Origin: Cyclospora cayetanensis
Lineage: Eukaryota; Apicomplexa; Conoidasida; Eucoccidiorida; Eimeriidae
Assembly: GCF_002999335.1 (NCBI RefSeq)
Contig: NW_020312126.1
Coordinates: 1 to 64,000, forward strand
Reading direction: 5' to 3'
Length of the DNA: 64,000 nucleotides
The position numbers were made by a program, and so were the translations under genes. Every line of letters starts with the position of its first letter. Position 1 is the first letter of the stretch. This document shows, in pieces, positions 24,578-36,308 of this stretch. The notes below the pieces were generated by a model. That model had not been told where the DNA came from and ran no database searches. It worked only from the letters and a program-made list of their open reading frames with translations.

Positions 24578-25506
24578 TGTTGCGGTTCCTGCATTTTTTA
24601 TTGCTGGTGCACGTGCAACTCCGACCCGAAGCAGGCCAGTCAGATTTGAGGAAACTGGTCCTTGGGCTCGATGCAAGCCCCTCTGGCCACTGCAGCTGCT
24701 GCTACATGATACAGAAACACCAAGACACATGAGCAACAGCAGCAGCAGAAGGAGAAACTGCCGCTGCTGTTGCAGCAGAAAGTACTGCAACATGGGGGCC
24801 CCTTCCCCCGAGGCACCGCCAGACTGCTAGAGCGGGGAAAGGGAGTAGAGTAGATACACTCCAAGCAAGAGTGTGGGGGTATTGGGAAGAAAAACGGTCG
24901 AGCTGCCGGGGTCACGGTTGACTGTAGGCTGACTCTCTCCTTCGGGGGGCCTCCCCAGTTGCCTTGTAGGCGGAGGCTACGGAAAAATAATGGCACAGTG
25001 ACGAGTTCAAAGTCTTGAGGTGTGTGTCACCAATTAGAATATGTAGACCTTGACGCTTAAGAACTCGATTATGCGGCTTAGAAGCCACCCTCTCCTGGTG
25101 CTTGCGTATGTTCTCTGCGGCATGCGGATGGCAAGTGGGCTTTCATGCCACTGTACTCCAAGCCCTGAGCATTTACACTGAAACTCAACGCTGTGAACCA
25201 TTAGACTCTGGATTTAAACACTAAATTGTGGACTCAACCCCTTTAAAGTGGCACTCAAAGACTCTACCCTCGGTTTCATTTCTCCCTTTACCCTCTCCTG
25301 CTTCGTAGCATATGACCAACGGCCGCGACGTACAAATACCAAATTTTAACCCTAAATCCCATCCTATAGACATGCATAAATCATAATTTCAAGAACCTGT
25401 ATATTCATAGCGCAGGTATAACACGTATCTTTCGCTGTTTTAGCTCCTTATCTACGAACAGAAATTCTCAATACTCTGGTCCGATTGGCGCTGCAGAACA
25501 CCTACA
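24578..25506. other. Intergenic region, divergent promoters
   Basis: Upstream of the minus-strand bL12 gene and the plus-strand AN1 zinc-finger gene. It contains a CAG/GCA run near 24,730-24,790 that creates poly-Leu or poly-Gln frames. An AT-richer segment from 25,320 to 25,450 immediately precedes the zinc-finger gene. Nothing else is recognised. Confidence 0.5.
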
Positions 25507-26571
25507 ATGGCGGGTGAAAGCGTAGGATCCCATTGCTCTTACCGCTGGTGCAACCAACTGGACTTCCTCCCTTTTAAGTGCCTTCAGTGTGGCCTCGTGT
25601 TCTGCCGCATACACTACAAGCAAGGCGACCACGAATGCTCGCTGCCCTCCGCACCGGGCTCCCACGAAGGTTCCTCTGAAACGAACGTAGTACACCCCAC
25701 AGGGTCCAGTACTCAGCTTCATCAGATTGTTTGTCGACGGTGCGGGCGCTTATTGGATGTTCCCATGGAGGAAAGTCATCGAGAGGCTATATTAGACCGA
25801 CACAGACACTCCCTCGAGTGCGCCGCTGCTGCGATTAAGCCCTCATGTATGTTTGGTAGCTGCCAACAAAAGTCTGTGTCTCCTGCGTGCCTCATCCGCT
25901 GCATCCTGTGCAACGGCCATTTTTGCCTGGCACATAGACACCCGGAAGACCACCTCTGTGCAGCAGCTGCTGCGCAAGCAGAACAACCACAGCAGCCGTC
26001 GCGAAAGAGTGAGAAGCAAACGCTTCGTGAGCAAGCATCTGCTTCCATCGGGAGCTCCGGGCTGTCACATATCGTCAGCGGCCCTGGAAAGAAATCCCCT
26101 AGCACCGCCACAGTCAACGGTGGTGGCAATAAGAAGCTCTCCGCGAAAGCCGAAGAGACACAGAAGAGAATAGAGCGAATGAGAGTAAAGATGAGGGCCC
26201 CCCCTGCCCCATCTATCCCTTCGTCTTTTCAGCTGCCCTTGCGTGTAGATCTGCAGCTGCTACGCACTTTTGCTAGTCCACTGCAACAACAGAAAGCTGG
26301 AGAGGTGATTGTGGTAATAGATGGCAGCAAAACTCTAGGGTGTGCCTTGGACCGCATACTGGAGATACTGAAAATCCCCAACACGATGGCGTCTGCAGGA
26401 GGAACCAAGTGGGCACTATTGCTGCCGCAGCAACGGCAAACTGCAGGAGCGCCTGTAGACGGGGCTGCATCAACAGGTGGGGCGCTGGATCTCTCAAAGA
26501 AAGCAGCTGATACTGTGCTTCCAGGGGACACAGTATTGCTTTGTAACGAGGATGATATCCAAAAGGCGTAA
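25507..26571 (+). CDS. AN1-type zinc-finger protein (ZFAND1/ZFAND2-like)
   Basis: Family role: AN1 proteins couple the proteasome and Cdc48/p97 to stress responses and clearance of misfolded proteins. A single uninterrupted frame of 354 residues starts at ATG 25507. The first AN1 finger spans roughly residues 10-46 (HCSYRWCNQLDFLPFKCLQC then FCRIHY...HEC), matching the CNQLDFLPFKC consensus. The second spans roughly 118-158 (CMFGSCQQK...LIRCILCNGHFCLAHRHPEDH), with all metal ligands present. Between them is CRRCGR...H...CA, the intermediate Cys/His segment seen in ZFAND2. The C-terminus (about residues 240-354) carries a short basic helix (EETQKRIERMRVKMR) followed by a beta-rich segment ending in VLPGDTVLLCNEDD, comparable to the ubiquitin-like tail of ZFAND1. 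A Gln/Ala-rich linker joins the parts. No intron is needed. Tail-to-tail with the GalNAc-transferase gene. Confidence 0.92.
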   Translation: MAGESVGSHCSYRWCNQLDFLPFKCLQCGLVFCRIHYKQGDHECSLPSAPGSHEGSSETNVVHPTGSSTQLHQIVCRRCGRLLDVPMEESHREAILDRHRHSLECAAAAIKPSCMFGSCQQKSVSPACLIRCILCNGHFCLAHRHPEDHLCAAAAAQAEQPQQPSRKSEKQTLREQASASIGSSGLSHIVSGPGKKSPSTATVNGGGNKKLSAKAEETQKRIERMRVKMRAPPAPSIPSSFQLPLRVDLQLLRTFASPLQQQKAGEVIVVIDGSKTLGCALDRILEILKIPNTMASAGGTKWALLLPQQRQTAGAPVDGAASTGGALDLSKKAADTVLPGDTVLLCNEDDIQKA

Positions 26572-26967
26572 AGGCATTTGAAAAATGCAGCATTTCGCCC
26601 GCCCCCGGCCCCCCGCAGTTAGAATATCAGCAGTGGCTGCAGCATTGCACACGAGCCTTACAATGCCGCCGCATCAAGTTCCTTTAGCCCGTGTTGCATT
26701 TCTAACATGGTGATTTTCGCTGCAGCGCCTTTATGATGCTGGCACATCTTATTGCTTTCCTAATGTGATGCGGCTCCTGCTGCTTTTGCTACTCTCTTGA
26801 AGATGGATGGATGGTTGAAATTGTCGCAATGTGGCAAATACTTTTAGGGATGGAAAAGGCCATCTCAAGGAAGCCACAGCTGCAGAGCCCTAGAACGCTG
26901 CAATACGCTCCAACAGATAAAACTCTAATTGCAGATTTTATTTAGGGACGTTTGTGAGAAGTACGGT
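26572..26967. other. Intergenic region between convergent genes
   Basis: About 400 bases between the stop codons of the AN1 zinc-finger gene (+) and the GalNAc-transferase gene (-), presumably both 3' UTRs. It contains a CTGCTGCTTTTGCTAC run near 26,775 and no gene-like frame. Confidence 0.6.
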
Positions 26968-29900
26968 CTAGGGTACAAACACGAGGTGTTGTCCAGCGTC
27001 ATGAGGGTCGCAGACAGCGAGTTCCACTGCATGGGGACTCTCCTCAGTTGGGAAAGCAAAGATTCTAAGACACATAGGGTCTGCTTCAGTCGATGCTTGT
27101 GCTTCGTCTGTAACGAGTTGCAGCTGGTTTGTGTCCTCATTATAGTGCCACAGCATACTGAGACCTTCAGTATCATAGTTACAGTCGAACTGCAGCACTG
27201 AGTGAGCCGTGGGGTCGCCTCCAACACACGAGTTAAACCCCTTTTGCCCTACAAAGAGTTTCCCACTTGAGCCATCAAACAGAAAGGCCTGAAGCAGTTA
27301 CAGCAATAAGCGCAGCCATGATACAAAGAATCATTAGCCATAACAAAGCAGCAGAAACATGGTTATACAAGCAAAAGGTATTTCTGCACCAATGCGGTGA
27401 GCCCCAAAAACCCGAACACACACAGTTGAAAGGCGGAAAACGTAGTGAAGGCTTTTGCGCCAGTCTTCTAGCACAAACGCAACATGCACCAGAACTAGAG
27501 ACCAAAGTCGGCACCTTGAATCAGGTGTATGACACGCGGGGAGGCACTGAAGAGGCATACAGGACGGCCGCTGAGACTTGAGTGTGAAGCAAAGACACCG
27601 GTAGCGAGGCCCTTGCACCAATGAAGAACTTGCAGGCAGGGGCCCAGGCTAACCTGTGTTCCGTGACTAAAGTGACACGGAAAGGCACCGATAGGCCCAG
27701 TTCCTCTTTGCATTGTATCAAGGCACGCGTTGATGTCTCTCCTGTAGATCGCCCCCGTTTTGGCGGTCTCCAGACTGGGGGCCTCCAGTTCCGGATATAC
27801 ATTGTCAAGGTACCACTGGAAAGAATTGCAGCCGAGTTTCTTTCTCAGCGCCTTTTGGGGCTCCAGGTCTCCCAGGAACTCGTCTGAAACCGGTGGGGTT
27901 GTTAGTAACACGTATCGCACGTACTCGTCCATCCACACATGCGCCGCCCTCTGCTTGTTCCGCGATATCTCCTCACCAGGCACCCTATAAACTTGGCCTA
28001 AAGAGAAAAGGCAGCAGCGAACACATAAACGCATGGTGCAAAGGATGAGAAGGCAGAGAAACGGTCACCACTCTCTCTGCTTTGCGTTGACACGTTAACT
28101 ATCAGGTGTCCAAAAGCTGTCTCCATTGAACCCTTTGAAGGTTCCCATATATCCTTCTGTCTACCAGCCTTTGTGGTACTTTTGGCCTGTCCTTGTCAAG
28201 AGGTTCATATGCCTCTCTCTGGTAGAGCTCTCGGCTGATGAGCGAATAAACAAGTAGCCCTAAGATTTCATAGAGCCCTGCTCTTCACGCTCCACGGTAT
28301 TTCCAGGCCGAGAGCTTAATCAGATGGGGTGTGATGCCCGACCTAGACTGCAGAGTACAATCAGTGGCTAGAAATCGAATTTATGACTCTAGTCGAGGTT
28401 TTGGATATACCTTTCCAGTATTTGTCTGAGCGGAAGACATGTGCCACTTTGCTGCAGGTGAGGACCTCCAGGCTACCACCGCACATCCAGACCTATAAAT
28501 CAGAAGCATGAGAAAATGCAAGATGGCAATCTGGAAAGCAATGATTCCACAAATGTCGCAAGTAATGTCGAAACCAGAAGCAACCGCCAACGAAGCAGGA
28601 GCAGCAGCAAGAATAACGCTAGGGGATGGCAATACCTTAAACGAAAGCTCAAATTCTTCCCCGGCGTACAGACGAAGACCCTCGTCATAGCCACCCAGCA
28701 TATCCCACCTGTAGAGACAACGAGGAAAGCGCAAAACAGATAACCCTCCCAAGGCCAAGTCAAGGCTAATGGATAGGCGTTCATAGGGGGGGCACGCGCA
28801 AGAAAAGAAGACTACCAGTGGTATGTAGGAACAAAAGGTGTAGGCAGAGGGAAAGGGGGGGCACAAACGTAGATACAAGGAAGCGAATGAGTAGGAAAAG
28901 AGGCAGAAGGCAGTCTGTTAGCTTTACCGAGACAGAGATTCACAACGAGCACCAGATACACAAGACCGAGGTATGCCAAGTTCATAGACTGGATGTAAGG
29001 AAAACGCAAGAGAGTTTTAGAAAACCACTCATGGGAGCACGACATTGAAACCAGGGCTGCCACACAGTTTGGCTTCCCGCATAGCTACTTGTGTTCCGCA
29101 CCAGTCCTTTGCGATGGCGAAAATACCTCCAGGCATGATGGGGCTCTCAATGGGGTCGGTGTCACTCTTGTTCAAATTAATCTTTCTTGCCCTGATATCC
29201 TCATCACGATGCATATGTCCCAAACTCCAGTTAAATGCAAGGGTATCGATGCCCCCATTGTGGATCTCAAACGTCTCAGCATCGATAGAGGCGATTCGCG
29301 GCAGGGCAGCCGTCTTGGGACTCTCTCGGATACGCTGAAGCAAAGGCTCCAGCCAAAATGGCAGGACCTCCACATGCGAGTCAAGAAACACCAGCACGGA
29401 GCCCTGTGCAATAGCTGCCCCTGCAGCCCGTGCCCCCTGCAGCCGCATCAGTAAACGCCTCGAATGGGGCATAGCGCTAAGGACAGAATCCCGCAGTAGG
29501 GTGAACAGAGACACTAGAGGCTGGTCCATAAGGTACGAGGGCTGTGTTTCAGAAAGAGTTAAGCTAGTCAACGACGGAAACAGAGTGCTCCTCGAAACGG
29601 CTCAGTTTCACAGCACCTGCAAAGCTACAACAAAAATATTGAAACTATCGACAGAGCAACAGTGTGCGTGGACGGCAACAGGCTACACCAGCAGGATGAT
29701 AATCAGTGACCCTGCGACTGCAGCAGGGGGAGAGGAAACACAATGGCAAAACTAGAAAGAGTAGTGGCTTTAGGAACACGAACCATGAGGCCTCGCCTCT
29801 GGGGTAGCCTGAGGAGTTTGGTCTTTGGTAAACCGACAGCCACATATTCCTCCAGCTGGTTCTGCAGCCAGGGGTGCGTGGTGTGATCGGAGTTGTCATT

Positions 29901-31284
29901 GACAACAATAATTTCCTTTAAAAGCCCGGAGGGCGTTCTGTTGAGGACCGAGTGGATCGACCGCAGCAACACCGACAGGAGCTCATTGTGCAGTACGATG
30001 ATAACTGACACTTTGCCTCCAAAAGCAGCAGACGATGGGGAGGAGGTAAATGCAGCAAACGTTTTGCGATGCGCAGCACAAGCGGAACTTTCGAATGAGG
30101 GGACTGCACGGTCCAGACTGATCGAGTCGCTGAGTGCAGTGTTGAAACAGTATCCTGAAAACCAGCAAGGTACAAGCTCGAGAGGAGCTATGAGCCCCAA
30201 GACAAGCCACGCAACATACGAGCTACAGCAGCAGAGTAAAGTAGTCTACAAGGATAGAGGTAGCAACGGTGGTAGCAGCGGTGGCAGTATGTATGTTATC
30301 GCCTGCTGGAAGTACAGAAATGGCCAGCGGCAACTAAGCGGGGGTGAGCACGACGAAAGAGAGTCTCATGATGCCACCTAGCCTGTAGGAACCCTCTGCT
30401 ACTTCAGGAATCTCTTACCTTTGTAGGACGCTTCAAGCTGCTCACGATTTTGCTGTCCAGGAGGAGCCGACGGCCGCCAGAGCGGATCTCCCCAAGGGTC
30501 AACACCAACTCTCCCGTGGAGCAAATCTGCGGTTGCATCTCCAAACACCTAAAGCAAGAGCATGGAAAATATAAACAACCAAAACGACACCATCTGGAGT
30601 CTCTAACAGTCCCGTAGCGATTCCCCAGTATCATCTACACACAGCGGCCGGAAACTATAGGCGGGTTCCCTCGGCCTCAACAGCGAGGCTGCAGTCAAAG
30701 AGGTAGGAGCCCCCGTGCATGTTGTACTACGTGGGTTAGGTTTCCCAGCGACAGTGGCCCCTTGTAAATACGCCCCTTGAAGGGATGCCCTTATAGTCGA
30801 GGTATCGCTGGAAAAGGCCTCCGCGTTGGAAATTGTGTACCTCTTCTTTCCTTTGAGTTTCAAGGAGAAAGGCCGGCATCCCCTTTACTAGGATTTGTTT
30901 AGAGTTCCACTGCATGTTTTGTTTCCTTGAGGTGTCAACTGCATCGCTCAGATCCCTAAATCGTAGCAGGGAATCTCCCAGACCGAATCCCAGTTGTTGC
31001 GCACTCACAAGCCCACTGCTGCACAAAAATAGCACCCCCGCCAGCAGCACTGACACAAACAAAAGGCCTAAGGCCGCGCCCAGGCAGAAAGAAGCCCAGA
31101 GAGCCTTAACCAATGTCCAGGGTGCCAGGGGGGCCGCATGTGGCGCTTTCGTCGACTTTGAGCGGCGCTCTTGGGCATTCAGTGAGCCACTCAAAGAAAC
31201 GTCTCCTCCTGAGGGGGAGGTCCCCCCCTTCCGGCGATGCACAGTCATCTCTGACTCGCTGCGCTTGGGTTTGTGAGCCCCCAT
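26968..31284 (-). CDS. Polypeptide N-acetylgalactosaminyltransferase (GT27, type II Golgi membrane protein with lectin tail)
   Basis: Initiates mucin-type O-glycosylation by transferring GalNAc from UDP-GalNAc to Ser/Thr in the Golgi. Eight minus-strand exons agree in phase: 31284-30772, 30548-30419, 30154-29784, 29436-29102, 28708-28636, 28492-28411, 27997-27654 and 27288-26968, giving about 722 residues. The cytosolic N-terminus (about 55 residues, basic) is followed by one membrane helix (about residues 60-90, [20 protein letters not shown]). The catalytic core shows [31 protein letters not shown], the metal-binding DxH motif as [21 protein letters not shown], then [20 protein letters not shown] and [20 protein letters not shown]. 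The linker has [10 protein letters not shown] and [15 protein letters not shown] ricin-type lectin region follows (CLDTM..., [20 protein letters not shown]). The usual WGGEN acceptor-loop motif reads YAGEE here. In Toxoplasma related enzymes glycosylate cyst-wall proteins; the same kind of role for oocyst or surface glycoproteins is inference. Confidence 0.95.
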
Positions 31285-33345
31285 TTCACACTCGCCTCAT
31301 CGACAGACTAGTTGGCGGAGGCTACTTAAAAGAGAAGGGCCCTTAGGCCAAAAACTGGGGAGCAGCAACGAACCGTACAATCATGAAGAATTTAGTCAAT
31401 GGGAGAGCTTATGTAGGAAAGAACAGTGCATATGGCCCCAGAAGACCTCCCAGGGGGGGGGCCTTAAACATACAGGAGACGGCAGACTCGGCCTAGAAGC
31501 GACACGTCGACGGGGGGACAAAAAGTAAAAGGCTGAATCTTGCAAGAGGAGAGAGTGTGTGAAAACGTGATGTGTTGAGTAAGATGCAACGCATTCAACG
31601 GGATAGACACTTGCGTCTACTGTCTTTGCGGCATGTTGCACGTAAAACTGGACGTGAAATACATCTTTAACGGTGCTACTTCATTTCGACTTAACGATTA
31701 CGCACTCATGGCGCAAAATAATGTAGCTATTATTCAAAGAAAAGAAATATGAACTATGGAAATGGTGGAATGGCATACCGTCGAACCGCCCTCCAATGAC
31801 CGTCTCACGGTGCTGGCATTTATGTTGATGCGCACCTACACATGGCATATTTCCTTGAAAAAACGTCATATATTTTTATAGTCGCCTTAAGTCTTGAAGT
31901 AAAGCTTCAAACAAAAACGAACAATCCGCAATGCTCATGAGCTTCTTTGTATCAGCTCACCTATCGACTAATTACTAGGCCCCTATCCAGAGTCCAAACC
32001 TTATCAGATGAAATCTTTGGAGAATAATATGTTTGGATGCATTACAGCCCGGTTTTTGCACGCTTTTATTGGCTTACTGCATTGTAGGCTCCTCAAACCC
32101 TGAGGATCTGTCCCCAAACAATGTATCATCCCCACATATGGCCGCCGTCTAACGAGTAACTCTCCCTATAACTCTGTATTTGCTCCCGTAAGACGCAGGT
32201 AATTACAGGCATTAATATGCGGATTCGTATAGAGCCCATCGTATATGCGGCACCCGAAGCCACACTTACGAGCTTTCCAATTCACCAGCTATATGTGACG
32301 ACTTGCTTTGTGTGTTCGCACACTCTGTTAGTTGCACATAAGCGTGAGCTTGATGCACCAAGTCACATTGTCACGTGCATATGGGCTATGTGGTGCGTGA
32401 ATGCATGTCTGAATGCCCGTAAAGGCGCGCAGGGGCTCCCAGCCTTGCTGCCCCTCTTCCCTCATATCGAAACATTTAGATGCACCGTTACAGGCAATAA
32501 TGATATCGTTTAATAAACACTCAAAAACATCTCACGAAGTTTGCTTTGAGTAAGTATTCCGACACAAAGACCGTATACGAATCACCATAGTTAGTAGCAC
32601 CGCATAGCTCAATGGAGCTTTTCCCCGCACATTCCCGGGTTGTCGGTGCAGTGTAATGTCACGTTTTCCCAAAACAGGTAAGTCTTGTTGATCAATTTTT
32701 GATTATTCAATAACCTGACTTTATTTAGCAAAAATCTGAAAGGGTATATCCCCTGCCGACGGAAGTAGACGGATTTACTCCACTTGTTGAGACACGGCTG
32801 GCCTCCAAGCTAGTATGAGCGCAGTAGTTTCACAGTTGAAAGGCAGGCATGACCTGTCAGCTGACTGTAAACCGGACAGGAGTATATTGAGGAGTTTATG
32901 CAGACCAGAAAGCTAGGGTAGCCGTAAGGATCGGCAAGCAATCGGATATTTCATCAGCCGGCAGGGGAAGTTTATGGCTTTGTACCCGGCATGTGACTTA
33001 GGTCATATGTATACTTAGAGGGAAAAATTTTGGTGATGGCTATATTGCTGTGAAGGTAATTGTCTGCCTGCACGGATTGTCGTAGTTCAAGCCTTCAATC
33101 AACCCGGTGTAATTGGTGGAAGCCGAATTACGCTCGAGTACAAGGTTTAGGAGACTTGAGAAACCTTGAGCAGGAGAATCCATCAATAGATCGGTATATC
33201 GAGAAATATGAAACTTCCATTTGCACCGGTCACAGAGTAGACGAACAGCTGCTTTTTCACTTATCTGTATCAGCCTACTCAATGCGTCGAATGAGATGGT
33301 CGCAGGGTGGGTCAACTCTAAGCCTCTGAGCAAAAGCACAATGAA
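31285..33345. other. Gene-poor region upstream of the GalNAc-transferase
   Basis: Contains the presumed promoter of the minus-strand GalNAc-transferase gene and then AT-richer sequence. Short frames have no recognised domain. If element A had a gag gene or a left LTR it should fall near 32,000-33,300, but I could not identify one. Confidence 0.5.
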
Positions 33346-34891
33346 ATGACACAAACGTTCCTTGTAGCTGACATTATATGGAACACCTTAAACGCTATGC
33401 GGATCAACAGTCTACAATACGTTCGAGTCTACAGACATATCCTTATAATTTCCATTCATCCTGATAACAGCGACAAAACGGCCCTTCCAAGTGGCGCTCG
33501 CAAAGCCGACTATGCCTGTATGCTCAGAAGTTATTACTGCCCCACATTAATTGAACATCAAAGTACTGGGGAACCACAATGAGCCTATCAAGCAGGGTGC
33601 AAGAGCTGTGTACATGGACGATGTCTGAATCTATAACTGAAACATTCAACAGGCACCTTTACACCCTCTGCGCTTCACTTATAAAAGCAGGGGCATGTGA
33701 AGCCCTGCAAGTGTTTGTTTTGGATGCGAGCAGTAGTATTTCGTAATAGCGCCTTTTGCGGATTACCTCACAATAGTTTTGCTTTTAAAGGAAATTGACC
33801 TTGAGTGTAAAGGATATGTTTAAAATACTCAAAAAACTGAAGCATACTTTCGACCTAGCTATTTCTGGCTTTAGCGGCATTGATGCCCACTGGCTCAATT
33901 GATATTTAATAACCCCAAAACACCCACTCGGCTTGCACGGAGCAATACACCCTTGTACAAGCTGGCCAAACACAGAAAGTTCTAAGCGTGCTGCACGACA
34001 CCATCACACTTTTACTACAGTGTTTTGGGGGCAAGAACTTCACTAAACTCGTAAAACATCGGGGCTGAGTTCAAGGCTGCATTCGTATCCTCGTAGGCCA
34101 GAATCAACTCGAAATCATGCCCCAAGGCCAACAGAACGTTTCGGGAGCATAACCGTGTCTTAGTATTGTAACGACGGAGGAATACTTGTTTACTTAGAGG
34201 AAGTTCTGGTTTACAGACATGATAAACCTCCGCATGCCAAATCGTTGACAGTATTGGAGATTCGATGACCCGGCTAATTATATCTAGTCGAAAAACAGCA
34301 TTTTCGTTCTTCCTTAAATAATCAATCCATAATGAGGGTAAGATTACGGAATAGCCCCTGCTTGTTAGGACAACACTGTTGAAATATTGCAAAGGAGATT
34401 CTAGAAGACCACCCAGGTGAGGCAACTTCTCCACACCGCGAACAACTGCCACTTTTTTACGAAGTACAGCGTTTGCAGATATTTCAAGGTCCTTTGCAGG
34501 GCTCATGAATAAAGGCGGGTTGTTTACTGGACTGGGAAGCATAGAGCAGCGGCGATGGCCGTGGAACACAGTCTTGTCCACATCACGAACTTGTATGGTC
34601 CCTACCGTAAGTCGCCGTATGGTGTGGTGGAAGTCGCATCGCAGTAAGCAGCTGGACGATTCCGGAACTGTAAAAGGAACATTTTGGATTCATGAAAAAC
34701 AAGACACTTGATGCTCAGTGTGTATGCAGTAGATGAACGAGAACGGATAGCCCTAATGCGGGTTCTGGCCCAGACGAGGAACCTGCTTGTGGTTGCGACA
34801 ATCTCAGTATAGAGATACTACCAAGCTTTGCAGTACGTGTTCGAGCTAGAGTGAACGCGATCCATGCAACCACGCATGATAAGATGCCATA

Positions 34892-34975
34892 ATGGAAGTT
34901 CAGGGTCCACTCATCGAATACAACCCTGGTGTGAGCAAGGGGAACGCCGATGCGCTTGCTCATTTCACACAGTGA
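34892..34975 (+). pseudogene. Ty3/gypsy RNase H C-terminal fragment (element A)
   Basis: A short frame reads VQGPLIEYNPGVSKGNADAL and then AHFTQ before a stop. This is the end of a gypsy-type RNase H domain, where relatives read I-x-Y-x-P-G-x(3-5)-ADALSR. It sits between the RT relics and the integrase relic on the same strand, which supports one original pol order. Confidence 0.8.
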
Positions 34976-35448
34976 AGCACTGTCGATACAGTGAAGCTAA
35001 GATGGGTTTGCTTTTATTGCTTTCGATATCATGTCCAGAGAACTATCCTCCAGCTTACACTAAGGCCCTCACTATCAGACGAAGAAAGGCAACAGCCCCT
35101 TTAAAATCCTTATTCCTGGAATTTGGTGGTGTAAATATGTGTAGCACATTTGCGATTAAAGAATCTCACTGCAGTCAGCGCAGGCCAACAACTGCATGCA
35201 TTGACAGCGAATGCTCAGTGGACAGTAGGCGAATTCGAATTTTGTCGCGGCGTACTTGTGATCTGCATCGATGGAGTCTGGCGCGTCTTTGCTTCCTTCG
35301 ACCACGTCTGTCACCAGTACATCCTATACCAATCGACCATCCTACAGGTCACAACTTTATTACAAAATTCCCGAGATGCATGTCACACAATTCTATTGGT
35401 GCGACATGCACAGCGACGCCAAGTAATACGTGAAATCGTTGTCCCGCT

Positions 35449-35745
35449 GTGGGGGAGATGAATATGTCTCTACGAAGGTCGCTGACGCATTACCACCCTT
35501 ACACATTTCCACCCCGAAATGGGCAAGTATCTATGGACGTGATGACAGTGTTACGCCGCACTGGAAATGAACATGATGCAGTCTTATCCTCGGTCAATAC
35601 CATCAGCAAGATTCTACGATCCATAAGCAGATCGGAGATATCTGATAGCGTTGCATTAGTTTTGTGTGGAACACACTTCCTGGTGTATGATAAATCAACT
35701 ACTGTTATTTGTTGGTGTTGGTTGAGTACGCTTGATTTGCTGTGA
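35449..35745 (+). pseudogene. Ty3/gypsy integrase core fragment (element A)
   Basis: The frame contains RNGQVSMDVMTVLRRTGNEH followed by DAVLSSVNTISK. It aligns with the first part of the retroviral-type integrase core, where relatives read WQxVSMDFIT-LP-T-xHDAILV-VDRLSK, so the first catalytic Asp (in SMD) is present. The frame then stops being integrase-like; downstream catalytic residues were not found. Confidence 0.75.
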
Positions 35746-36308
35746 TTGGCATATGGCTCTGTCACCAGCACGTACGTTGATGTTGAGATTTTTCACTGTT
35801 TCCTCGGGATATGCCTTGCAATAGACTCCATTAGAAACAGCGAATAAGTAGGAATTCAATACTCGAAGGATCAGAAAGTCTCTCGGACACCTTGCTCAGC
35901 CCCATCAATGGCCTGAGCAACTACCCCGCATTACACAAACCGGTATTGCAAAGAGCGCATCCTTGGCGAAAAGGAGCCCCAAGGGCAGACTGCTCTCTGA
36001 ATAGTCCTAGCTGGTGTCTTTCTGCGCTTCCCGAAGATGCCTTACACGATGGAGTAGGGCAGGCGCACGAGCTGACGAGTGCAGATGCTAGGGCAATCCA
36101 GAGCACCAACGCACATTACCAGCATTCTAATTCCCTAGCTTCCGACAGAAAGTTGTATTTCTATAGTCCTGTAAACACTTACAGGGAGCAAAAATTCCGG
36201 CTTTCTGCACTTTCTCTGTCCCCAAACCCGTGGAGCAGCCTCTCTAATCCATACAGGGGACTAGTCTTGAATACGGCTAGCTGCCCTAGCTCTCATTTCG
36301 CCGCTTAG

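Larger units (their letters stand above)
33346..36308 (+). mobile_element. Decayed Ty3/gypsy LTR-retrotransposon pol (element A)
   Basis: The plus strand carries, in the canonical gypsy order, broken traces of a pol polyprotein. Reverse transcriptase: a PFILIT...PFQ segment (about 33,449-33,490, cf. PFGLTNAPATFQ), AVYMDDV (33,605-33,625, the YxDD active site), then HLYTLCASLIKAG (about 33,653-33,691). A second RT-like palm segment LVYLEEVLVYRHDKPPHAKS follows at about 34,186-34,266, with DD changed to EE. RNase H end: LIEYNPGVSKGNADALAHF (34,892-34,975). Integrase zinc region: YWCDMHSDAK, stop, YVKSLSRCG (about 35,394-35,455). Integrase core: PPRNGQVSMDVM...HDAVLSSV (about 35,505-35,620). Integrase C-terminal-like frame 35,892-36,308. 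Stops and frame changes interrupt every domain, so it is not functional. The two RT palms suggest two nested or successive insertions. No LTRs, gag or primer-binding site were found. Confidence 0.8.

Noticed and set aside
32600..32660. tRNA-like text (TAGCTCAATGGAGC ... TCCCGGGTTGTCGG)
   Set aside because: The acceptor and anticodon stems could not be paired and the T-loop consensus is wrong.
33040..33354. Minus-strand frame with a weak reverse-transcriptase-like look (FSSLLNLVLERNSASTNYTG)
   Set aside because: The resemblance is loose, lies on the strand opposite to all other gypsy motifs in element A, and lacks any catalytic motif.
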